Assembly: GCA_011364905.1 (NCBI GenBank)
Contig: RDNZ01000024.1
Location: 1-43,269 of the forward strand
Direction: 5' to 3'
Length of the DNA: 43,269 nucleotides
Source of the DNA: Candidatus Thorarchaeota archaeon
GTDB taxonomy: Archaea; Asgardarchaeota; Thorarchaeia; Thorarchaeales; Thorarchaeaceae
Shown here: positions 7,367 through 14,681 of the stretch, one piece after another
Position numbering within the stretch: the stretch's first letter is position 1
How the letters are laid out: every line of letters starts with the position of its first letter
The notes under the pieces: model-generated
Told to the model about the DNA's origin: nothing
What the model saw: only the letters and a program-made list of their open reading frames with translations
Database searches by the model: none
Made by a program: the position numbers and the translations under genes

Positions 7367-8035
7367 CTAAATCAGTCTGTCTACACTGTTCTTTTCATAA
7401 AATGGACCGGCATGCTCTGGAAGCGTAATCGCAAAGGCTTCAGCCCTTTTGCATTTTGCTTGAACTCCGCGTAGTCGTGTTCTAGCGTCATACAGTTGTG
7501 TGTAGAATGAGTCAGCCTTCTTGACTTGAGATTTGTGTTTCTTTAGAGCTGCGAGAGCTGCATCGTAGGATGCGGAGATATCAACGAGAACATGAGGGTG
7601 GGAGATCATTGTGTTGATTTCCATGTTATATATGCGTTCTACCCTGTGAGCATCATCAAAGACGGTCTTGTGTGATGCCCACTCCACAGCCTGTTTCACA
7701 ATGAGTGCACACTGCTGATGATTTCGATTGTAGTCATCTTCATGATGGGTAATGACTATTGTTGGCCGGGACTTCAGAATTGCTCCAACTACTTCGTTAA
7801 TGAGTTCCTCGCCAATCGCAAAATCGTCCCTCTCGCTCAGGTACAAGTTATGAGCACCAAGAATGCCACAAGCAGCCTTCAACTCCTCATTCCGCTCCTC
7901 ATTTCCAGTCATACAGTGGATATCGACCACAATACCTTCGTCAGCATGTCTTCGTATAGTGCCACCAGCTCCTATTGACTCATCGTCAGGATGCGCTACT
8001 ACAACAAGGATCTTTCCCTCATCTGAACCGCTCAT
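7367..8035 (-). CDS. bshB: LmbE/PIG-L family deacetylase, BshB-like
   Basis: The 222-residue zinc deacetylase has the signature AHPDDE at 14-19, then GAGGTI, and a second metal region HHEDDYNRNH. This is the LmbE/PIG-L fold that de-N-acetylates GlcNAc conjugates. The C-terminal part (VDISASYDAALAALKKHKSQ, then a Tyr/Arg segment and KRAEAFAI) follows the plan of BshB1, where a similar 'VDIS...K...Y/HKSQ...AEGF' pattern occurs. In bacillithiol synthesis BshB removes acetate from GlcNAc-malate to give GlcN-malate. It is transcribed divergently from the BshA-like gene across a 98-nt gap, and that context is the strongest argument for the role. ATG 8035 is natural, 8 residues before the first beta strand. 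Other LmbE roles, such as chitobiose or other GlcNAc deacetylation, remain possible. Confidence 0.85.
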   Translation of the reverse strand: MSGSDEGKILVVVAHPDDESIGAGGTIRRHADEGIVVDIHCMTGNEERNEELKAACGILGAHNLYLSERDDFAIGEELINEVVGAILKSRPTIVITHHEDDYNRNHQQCALIVKQAVEWASHKTVFDDAHRVERIYNMEINTMISHPHVLVDISASYDAALAALKKHKSQVKKADSFYTQLYDARTRLRGVQAKCKRAEAFAITLPEHAGPFYEKNSVDRLI

Positions 8036-8133
8036 AGAGTCACGTTAAATACACCTTCTAATCAAGGTTTGGCAGCATTGCAGTTGTCCAGACCATTTGC
8101 CTTAAAGGGGATGCAGGATAATCAGAAAAGAAG

Positions 8134-9306
8134 GTGCACTATGTGAGGATTGGAGTCAACCTGTACCCCACAGTTGGTGGAAGTGGCTATCTTGCAACCC
8201 GTCTGGGGCAGGAATTGGCTCGTCGGGGGCACATTATTCACTTCATCACCTATCAGAGACCTTTCTCTCTTATGTGGGAGCAGACCACTGGCGTCTATGT
8301 CGATCTAGTCGACAGCATTGATTACCCACTCTTCAAAGCCACAGGTCCGCCTTACACCATGGCTTTGACATCAAAAATCATCAAGGTTGCTACGGACTCT
8401 AAACTTGACTTGCTTCACGCTCATTATGCAATTCCTCACGCAATGGCAGCATATATGGCAAGGGAGATTTCAGGTATCCCCTATGTCTTGACTTTGCATG
8501 GTTCGGATGTTCATACTCTTGGGCAAGATCCCGCTTACAGACCTGTCGTAAAGCATACAATAGAGCGGGCAGATGCCGTCACAGCTGTTTCCGAATTCCT
8601 AAAGAAGAAAGCACATGAAGAATTGGGAATTGAGAGAGAGATTCAGGTAATCCCCAATTTCATTGATACATCTACATTCAGGCATCTTAACGGAGTACGA
8701 CTCTTTGTAGAGAGCGGGTGTGTGGGACTTAGAAAAGCCGATGAGGCAGTTGAACTGCAGCCTGAGGAGAAGATTCTCCTTCACGCCTCGAATTTCCGTG
8801 AAGTGAAGCGAGTTGTTGATCTCGTAGAAATAATGAGAATCGTTGCAGACCACTTTCCAAAGGCAAGGTTGATTATTGCAGGGGATGGGCCAAGTCGTAT
8901 AGAAGTCGAGAGAAAAATTGAGGCATTGGACTTGTGTAACAATGTTCACCTACTAGGGGTAAAGAGCAATATGCAGGAAATAATGTGTTCAGCAGACCTG
9001 TTTCTATTGAACTCAACCCTGGAGGGAATGCCGCTGGTCTTGCTTGAAGCGATGTCGTGTAGTCTTCCTGTCGTGACTACGCCGGCAGGAGGCATTCCTG
9101 AGCTCGTACGTCCGGGAAAAGATGGAGTAGTGACCAAAGGATTCGGACAGGAAGAATACGCTCAGGCAATCATCGAAATGCTTGAGAATGATGAAAAACG
9201 AAAGAACTTAGGGAAGGCAGGAAGGAAGCGCGTCGAGGAATCATTCTCTGCTAAGCAAATTGTAAAAATGTATGAGAAAGTATTCGAGGAAGTAGTTTCA
9301 AAATAG
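8134..9306 (+). CDS. bshA: BshA-like glycosyltransferase (GT4; GlcNAc-malate synthase)
   Basis: The 390-residue GT4/GT-B retaining glycosyltransferase closely follows BshA, which joins GlcNAc from UDP-GlcNAc to L-malate. Recognisable BshA segments are YPTVGGSGYLATRLG (11-25), GHIIHFIT (32-39), the paired YPLFK...PPY region, LDLLHAHYAIPHAMAAY (91-107), LHGSD (121-125), NFID (175-178) and HASNFREVKR (217-226). The Ex7E motif is E297/E305. It is full length with about 10 extra residues near 190-205. The start is GTG 8134 or GTG 8143; AAGGTG at 8130-8135 would serve the latter as SD. The BshC-like gene follows after 16 nt. The divergent BshB-like gene supports the assignment over other GT4 enzymes such as MshA. 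Confidence 0.9.
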   Translation: MHYVRIGVNLYPTVGGSGYLATRLGQELARRGHIIHFITYQRPFSLMWEQTTGVYVDLVDSIDYPLFKATGPPYTMALTSKIIKVATDSKLDLLHAHYAIPHAMAAYMAREISGIPYVLTLHGSDVHTLGQDPAYRPVVKHTIERADAVTAVSEFLKKKAHEELGIEREIQVIPNFIDTSTFRHLNGVRLFVESGCVGLRKADEAVELQPEEKILLHASNFREVKRVVDLVEIMRIVADHFPKARLIIAGDGPSRIEVERKIEALDLCNNVHLLGVKSNMQEIMCSADLFLLNSTLEGMPLVLLEAMSCSLPVVTTPAGGIPELVRPGKDGVVTKGFGQEEYAQAIIEMLENDEKRKNLGKAGRKRVEESFSAKQIVKMYEKVFEEVVSK

Positions 9307-9322
9307 GAGGCGGAGAACTTCT

Positions 9323-11038
9323 TTGAACCCGAGTGTCTACGAAGTCTACGAGAACTTCATCTGGAAAAACCAAAAGCCCGATCTTGCAAAAACGCTCTAT
9401 GGCACACCCCCAATAACACTTGACGGAGTAGTAGATGAAGTTCCAAATCTAGTGGGATTATACAAAGACATGCTCTGGCATATTCCAGAGAGGATGGACA
9501 TTCTGAAGAAAACTCTCGTTGAGAGCAATAGGAAACTCGGTTCGTTGACACCAAAAGTCAGAGAGAGCATTGGAGCTCTTGAGAGTGGGGCTGTGGAATC
9601 CGCCCACCAGACTGTTGTGATGGGAGGCGCGGCCTACGTATTGAACAAGGCAGTGACTGCTGTGCAAATATCTGCTCTCGCCGCCGAAAAAGGGACACAG
9701 CTTGCACCATTCTTCTGTGTAGCAGACTACGACACAGTGCAGGCAGAGCTGGTCAATATCCGTACGCCTTTGATGGGACACGCTGGAAATCTAATCAGTA
9801 TGCCAGTTCCACAGGGATATGAGAATTCTCCAGTGAGTGTTGTCCCACTGCCAAGCAGCAATTGGCTGAGCCAAGTTGAGGAAGACACTCGGAACAACTA
9901 TCGTCCCATGTTCAAGAGCTTGGAGCGTCATCCAAGGATACTCGTCGAGGAACGACTTGAACAAGCACTGACTATTACCAGACGCGCATTCCATAACTCA
10001 CAGACACTCGGTGAGTGGTCTAAGAGAATCATGGCGCACCTTTTCAATATCGTGGGAGACCTGGGAATTCCGCTATTAACAGCCTCCGATCAAGGAATAC
10101 GCGAGCTTCTTGTTGAGGGTATGGAGTTCTTGCTTGCCAGAGAGAACAGAGAGCGATTTCTCAAGGCATTTGAAGAAACAACAAACCTCATTGAGGAGCA
10201 GGGCTATTCCCCAGGAATTGGACAAAGAGGTCCGGACTATGTTCCCTTCTTTTATGAGTGTCCCGGGAAAGAGTGCAACAGAAGCAGGATCGAACTTCAC
10301 TATGAGGACCTTGGGAGTACCGCAGTTCTGACTGGAAAGTGTCCGTCCTGCTCAGAAACAGTCGAGATTGAAACTCCCGCTGACGACCCATATCTGGGGG
10401 AGGTTGCTGGATATTTGTCACCACGTGTTGACTCCAGACAGATTTTGATAGACACCATTGTTCCTACAATCGCACATGTTGGAGGCCCTGGAGAAACCGC
10501 TTACTATGCGCAAGTCATCCCTTCTGCGAGGGCAATGGAGGTGCCTTTCCCACTTTTCATCAAGTATCCACGAGCCTACTTCAACACTCCATGGAATGAG
10601 GAACTAGCCAAGAGTCTGGAAAAGGAAGGATGCGAGGTTCTCCATCGAAAGGAAATGTTTGGCACAATGGGTAGTATTGCAAAGTTCAGAAGAAAGAATC
10701 AGTTTGATGAGATGAATGACGCACTTACGAAACTCAAAGAACTGATTCTCAGTACACATTCCTCAATTAACAAATGCTTGGAGGAAATCTCAGTAGAAAT
10801 CGATAAAGCATCCAGACAGGACATGGAGAAACTACAACTCAAAAAGCTGGATGTGGAACGGTATTTGTCCTGGGTCTTTGGTCAATACGCAGAGAACAAA
10901 CTCGGGCAGGAATCATCTTGGTCATGGATAGAGTGGGCAATCAACTCTGGTTTTTCTGATCTGTTTGGACCCTACATTAGGGCATACGTTGGTCCTATGA
11001 AAAACGGTGCAACCGTATTCGTGAACTTCTCATTGTAA
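9323..11038 (+). CDS. bshC: BshC-like cysteine-adding enzyme with zinc-ribbon insertion
   Basis: The 571-residue protein resembles BshC (usually about 540), proposed to add cysteine to GlcN-malate as the last step of bacillithiol synthesis. The region HQTVVMGGAAYVLNKAVTAV followed by FFCVADYDTVQAE parallels the BshC 'GQQ.G.lgGPly..yKa..ai' and 'pvFwvAsEDHDF' segments of its Rossmann-like core. Here the usual ED-H-D reads ADYD, so the site may differ. The C-terminal helices (about 465-520) fit the BshC coiled coil. Cys313, Cys318, Cys340 and Cys343 form a zinc-ribbon-like insertion that I do not know from bacterial BshC. TTG 9323 is supported by CGGAG 7-8 nt upstream and the gene is 16 nt after bshA. 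The assignment relies on weak similarity plus context. Confidence 0.78.
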   Translation: MNPSVYEVYENFIWKNQKPDLAKTLYGTPPITLDGVVDEVPNLVGLYKDMLWHIPERMDILKKTLVESNRKLGSLTPKVRESIGALESGAVESAHQTVVMGGAAYVLNKAVTAVQISALAAEKGTQLAPFFCVADYDTVQAELVNIRTPLMGHAGNLISMPVPQGYENSPVSVVPLPSSNWLSQVEEDTRNNYRPMFKSLERHPRILVEERLEQALTITRRAFHNSQTLGEWSKRIMAHLFNIVGDLGIPLLTASDQGIRELLVEGMEFLLARENRERFLKAFEETTNLIEEQGYSPGIGQRGPDYVPFFYECPGKECNRSRIELHYEDLGSTAVLTGKCPSCSETVEIETPADDPYLGEVAGYLSPRVDSRQILIDTIVPTIAHVGGPGETAYYAQVIPSARAMEVPFPLFIKYPRAYFNTPWNEELAKSLEKEGCEVLHRKEMFGTMGSIAKFRRKNQFDEMNDALTKLKELILSTHSSINKCLEEISVEIDKASRQDMEKLQLKKLDVERYLSWVFGQYAENKLGQESSWSWIEWAINSGFSDLFGPYIRAYVGPMKNGATVFVNFSL

Positions 11039-11039
11039 T

Positions 11040-12317
11040 CTAGCCGAGCTCTTTTGATAGGAGCTTACCTAGACGTTCTATTCCTTCTGCGATAATGTCA
11101 GGCGGCGCATATGAGAATCCAAGGCGCATGGTGTTATGTTCAGGAAGACTTGGTCGGACATCTTTATTGTCCTTTGTCAGACGGTGACCGTTCTGCGGGT
11201 AGAACGGGGTTCCAGGAACATAGAGAAGGTCATTTGGAATTGCTACTCGTTCCATGAACTCTCGAGCATCGAATTTCTTGTCCTCACTCTGCCACCAAAT
11301 GAAGAATCCGCCAGTAGGGTCTGTCCGTACGCCTGGCGGGAATGAGGCATCAATTGCTTTGGCCATGGCCTCATAACGAATCTTGTACTTAGGGATACCG
11401 GCACGCATCGCATCATCAATATGATTCGTGTAATATTCATCGAGAATTCGTTGGACCAGTGTTGTTGTACATAAATCGAGGTATCCCTTGTCCTTGAGAA
11501 CCTGCTCTCGAACATCAGAGGGTAACACTGAATATCCTACCCGCAGGACTGCAGCCTCCTTACTGCTTGTCCCCAGATAGGCAACACGACTGTTCTCTTT
11601 GTCGAGCGTTTTGATCGCTTTGGGAGTCTTCTTGAACTGGATTTCTGCATAAGCAGAGTCTTCTATTAGGAGAATATCATTTGCTTCTGCAATATCAAAA
11701 AGAGCTTGGCGTCGTTTCATTGGGAGTGTTGTTCCTTTCGGATTATCTGAGTCAGGGACCACATAGATGATATCTGGGCATTTACCAAACTTCTGCTTTG
11801 ATACTTCAACTGCGTGTTCTACCTCTTCTGGAATAATGCCATCCAAGTCAGTTGGAATTGTAATGACGCGGCCACCGAGTTTCTCAGCAGGGGATAGGAA
11901 GCCAAGGTAAGCAGGAGAGGGTGTGATTATTACGTCACCTGGATCAATCATGGTATCGAGAAGTGCGTAGATTGCTTGTTGGGACCCATTTGTAATAGAA
12001 ACATGGTCCCATTGGGTTTGCGGATCAATTGGGATATCTCTAACGTCATGGAGGCGTTTCGCGAGCGTTCTCAAAAACCAAGACTCGCCACCAGTTGGCC
12101 CATAGTTCAGGTCCTCAAGTGCTAGACGAGGATTCTTCTTGTAATTGGCACTGAGGTCCCCCATAATGTTCGCAAAGACATCGGTGGGGATTATTCCAGG
12201 TTTCCCACCAGCGAAGTAGTACTTGACCTTATACTTCAGTAGAGCCCTTATCTGAGACTCTGCAATAAAAGTGGTCCAGGTAGCAAAGCTATAGCCGTTG
12301 CCTATCGAGTTTGCCAT
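11040..12317 (-). CDS. PLP-dependent aminotransferase, class I/II
   Basis: The 425-residue fold-type I aminotransferase contains GGKPGIIP near the N-terminus, LNYGPTGGESWFLRTLA (substrate/cofactor region), SITNGSQQAI, the Asn/Pro motif VVPDSDNPKGTT, the PLP-pyridine contact EDSAYAEIQF, the Schiff-base Lys in GTSSKEAAVLRVGY, and a C-terminal Arg in NTMRLGFSYA. This is the 2-aminoadipate/aromatic (LysN/AroJ-like) subgroup common in archaea; the true amino donor is unknown. The frame extends to 12416, but ATG 12317 begins MANSIGNGYSFA and has GGAG 10 nt upstream, so I chose it. It converges tail-to-tail on bshC with 1 nt between stops. It follows pyrF on the same strand. Confidence 0.88.
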   Translation of the reverse strand: MANSIGNGYSFATWTTFIAESQIRALLKYKVKYYFAGGKPGIIPTDVFANIMGDLSANYKKNPRLALEDLNYGPTGGESWFLRTLAKRLHDVRDIPIDPQTQWDHVSITNGSQQAIYALLDTMIDPGDVIITPSPAYLGFLSPAEKLGGRVITIPTDLDGIIPEEVEHAVEVSKQKFGKCPDIIYVVPDSDNPKGTTLPMKRRQALFDIAEANDILLIEDSAYAEIQFKKTPKAIKTLDKENSRVAYLGTSSKEAAVLRVGYSVLPSDVREQVLKDKGYLDLCTTTLVQRILDEYYTNHIDDAMRAGIPKYKIRYEAMAKAIDASFPPGVRTDPTGGFFIWWQSEDKKFDAREFMERVAIPNDLLYVPGTPFYPQNGHRLTKDNKDVRPSLPEHNTMRLGFSYAPPDIIAEGIERLGKLLSKELG

Positions 12318-12499
12318 AATGTACCAGCTCCGGAGGACTCGCAGCCAATCCCCAGGTTGAGAAGCATGGACACTTCTGTACATGAAAAAGATAGAATGTC
12401 CTTTATCCTTTTCCACCTAGACATATATTTTGGTGTTCCTTTCGGACCGGTGATGTACACAAGTGGACGTCTTTACCGTGCATTTGCACAGACTGAGTT

Positions 12500-13333
12500 C
12501 TACCGCATCTCTGCCGCAAATGACTCGGCTGCAGCCGCGGGATCAGCTGCCTCCACAATGGAGCGAGCAACAATGACGAAGTTCGCGCCTGCATCGATGG
12601 CTGCTCGGGCACTTCCACCTTGAGCTCCAACTCCTGGACTTATAATCGGAATTTCGTCACCCAGAATTTCGCGAATCTCTCCAATCTTTTCGGGATATGT
12701 GGCCCCAACAATCACTCCATCTGTGTCCCACTTTCTTGAAATCCGGGCAAAGTAGTGGTAGAAAGGCTCAGGCTTTTGTTTGCCATCGGGAGAAACATAG
12801 ATACCATAACCCTCCTTGGCACCGGGATGCGACATGTAGCAGAGCGTGATAATCCCCCGTTTTCCCTTGATAGCCATGTCAAAAACACTATCCAATCCGC
12901 CCTCCATTCCAACGAGAGGATTGACAATGATGGCATCAAAGCCCGCATCAAAGTAGTACTTTGCAATCTGCTTGTTGGTGTCACCAATATCATTGAGCTT
13001 TATGTCAGCGATAGCAGTGATACCAGCATCGTGAACTGCATCTATGATCCGTGGTATTCCTTCAAAAAGGCCGACTGGTATAACGAGATGGCGGTTAATT
13101 TTGAAAGCAACAGCATGCTCAGCTGTCTGAGAAACGATCCGAAGGGCCTCTTTCTCCAAGCGATCTTTCTCTGCTTGCACATCAGGACCAACCTTTCCCT
13201 TCATATCAGCGACCAAATCAAGGCCGATGATTAGCTTGCTCTTTCTCACAAAACTTGAAGCTGTAAGTTTTCTCTTGTACACGCGACTCACACCTAATCC
13301 TTGGGAACTCAAACTTGCTCTAATGAAGTGCAT
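12500..13333 (-). CDS. pyrF: Orotidine 5'-phosphate decarboxylase
   Basis: This is ODCase, converting OMP to UMP in the last step of pyrimidine synthesis. The barrel begins at KLIIGLDL and has the catalytic DIKLNDIGDTN (D-x-K-x-x-D), a long YVSPDGKQKP loop, VIVGATYPEKI, the phosphate-binding ISPGVGAQGG and VIVARSIVEA. The long form with the loop after HPG resembles the larger OMP decarboxylase class rather than the short archaeal type. ATG 13333 has GGGGGT 4 nt upstream. An alternative GTG 13282 (with AGGTG upstream) would give a shorter 260-residue protein that begins closer to the barrel. The extra 17 residues are Ser/Lys-rich and not conserved in the family, so the start is uncertain. The divergent membrane-protein gene shares this promoter region. 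Confidence 0.93.
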   Translation of the reverse strand: MHFIRASLSSQGLGVSRVYKRKLTASSFVRKSKLIIGLDLVADMKGKVGPDVQAEKDRLEKEALRIVSQTAEHAVAFKINRHLVIPVGLFEGIPRIIDAVHDAGITAIADIKLNDIGDTNKQIAKYYFDAGFDAIIVNPLVGMEGGLDSVFDMAIKGKRGIITLCYMSHPGAKEGYGIYVSPDGKQKPEPFYHYFARISRKWDTDGVIVGATYPEKIGEIREILGDEIPIISPGVGAQGGSARAAIDAGANFVIVARSIVEAADPAAAAESFAAEMR

Positions 13334-13360
13334 ACACACCCCCTACTCTTCCAAATAAAT

Positions 13361-13368
13361 CTTATATC
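13361..13368 (+). promoter_or_regulatory. TATA-like box deciding the membrane-protein start
   Basis: CTTATATC lies about 29 nt before a predicted start near 13390. That excludes GTG 13371 as initiator and supports TTG 13410 with its SD. The same element read on the minus strand (GATATAAG) may serve pyrF. Confidence 0.5.
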
Positions 13369-13409
13369 AAGTGCTGGAATTAGAAATACAGATTAATGGA
13401 GAGGCTGAA

Positions 13410-14450
13410 TTGAGTCCAGACTGGTTGGCTACTCGTCTAGCAGTAGTCCTGCTTGCAGTGGTGGGTCCTGTTTACTTCTTCCTATTGATGTTCTTTATAC
13501 CTGAAATGCAGCCTTTTGGAGACCCATTTCTTAATCTTCTATTCCATCATCTTGCAGTCCCAATTGTCTTCTCCGCACCTTGGCTTGGCCTTATCTACTA
13601 TCAGCGTTATAGGCTAGCAAACACTGTGTACATAATGGATGGTACTATCTCGAGTGTTCCGCTTCGTTGGAGAGTGTTCTATGGGATCAATGCGGCCTTC
13701 GTGCTGATGCTATTTGTTCTGCCAATGACTACTCCCATTCTAGCCATAATTCTTGGGCTTTACGTGGCTGGAACCTTGTTCTACAGAATCGGAGTAGGCA
13801 AGTTCGGAGGGGGAAGGATCGGAGCCGCACTTGCAGTCCTAGGAGCCTTAGCACTGTGTGTTCTTCCCACATTTGTTATGCTTGAGTTCCTACCAAGCTA
13901 CATTGTTGTATGGCAGTATATCCTCTCAACATGGGAGTCATTCTGGTTGCAGGTTGTGTATGGTTTTGCTCAATGTCTCGTAAACTCGCTCAGTTTTGGT
14001 GCGCCTATCTATTTCATCTACTTCGGAGCGCAGGAGTATGATAAAGGACTCTATGGCGAAACCTATACAAAGACACCAACAAAGTGGATCCGAATCGGCG
14101 AGTTCATCCTTTTCGTAGTGTTCCTAATACTATACCTTCCGCCGATCCCAACCCCAGTGGGAACCATTTACTTTTTGAATCAGTCAATCCTGTTCACTCT
14201 CTACATCAACTGGATCTCTTTGTCTATAGTCGGAATCATGTACATAGTGAAATTCGCACTCAAGGTTAGCAACGACACGACAATTGGGGGAGCATCAAAC
14301 CTCTTTGTGATTGGTCTGTTTTTGGTTGTCGAGCTTTTCTTCAAGACGAACTTGTTGCTAATCACAGCAATAATCTGGCTGGCATTTCTTATTTATGCGG
14401 GACTCTCAGTTTTGAGTTTCCTCAGAGCATCTTCGCGTGAGATATACTGA
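13410..14450 (+). CDS. Polytopic membrane protein, unknown
   Basis: I do not recognise this 346-residue protein. It has roughly eight to nine hydrophobic segments, from LAVVLLAVVGPVYFFLLMFF at the N-terminus to LLLITAIIWLAFLIYAGLSV near the end, with short polar loops and no obvious catalytic motif. It is presumably an integral cytoplasmic-membrane protein. The frame is open from GTG 13371, but I chose TTG 13410 because GGAGAGG lies 5 nt upstream and a TATA-like CTTATATC at 13361-13368 puts the transcript start near 13390. It is divergent from pyrF and is followed by a 231-nt gap. Confidence 0.75.
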   Translation: MSPDWLATRLAVVLLAVVGPVYFFLLMFFIPEMQPFGDPFLNLLFHHLAVPIVFSAPWLGLIYYQRYRLANTVYIMDGTISSVPLRWRVFYGINAAFVLMLFVLPMTTPILAIILGLYVAGTLFYRIGVGKFGGGRIGAALAVLGALALCVLPTFVMLEFLPSYIVVWQYILSTWESFWLQVVYGFAQCLVNSLSFGAPIYFIYFGAQEYDKGLYGETYTKTPTKWIRIGEFILFVVFLILYLPPIPTPVGTIYFLNQSILFTLYINWISLSIVGIMYIVKFALKVSNDTTIGGASNLFVIGLFLVVELFFKTNLLLITAIIWLAFLIYAGLSVLSFLRASSREIY

Positions 14451-14514
14451 TTTCGAACGCATATTGAGTTATATCCAGCAAGACCCAACCATTTCTTTAT
14501 TGCTCATCTTTCGT

Positions 14515-14532
14515 TTCAGCATTACAACTGAA
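14515..14532. repeat. Palindromic site, copy 1 of a near-identical pair
   Basis: TTTCAG (14514-14519) and CTGAAA (14528-14533) form a 6-bp inverted repeat around an 8-nt spacer. The central 18 nt match 43114-43131 at 16 positions. It lies in the 231-nt gap (14451-14681) between the membrane protein and the aminotransferase. That gap also holds a T-rich stretch at 14490-14513 that may end transcription, a TATA-like AGTATATACT near 14548-14557, and then an unusually long candidate leader. No ORF is evident. Confidence 0.4.
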
Positions 14533-14681
14533 AAGATTCCTAATTCAAGTATATACTATTGATAATGGTTATAGGCAAATTTGTCGTTAGGCATATCGAG
14601 ATAGCCGGGAAACCGAGAAATCGTCAATAGAAATCCGGATACCCCTTGAAGAATTCTGTTTGTTTCGGAGGTTAAGTCATT

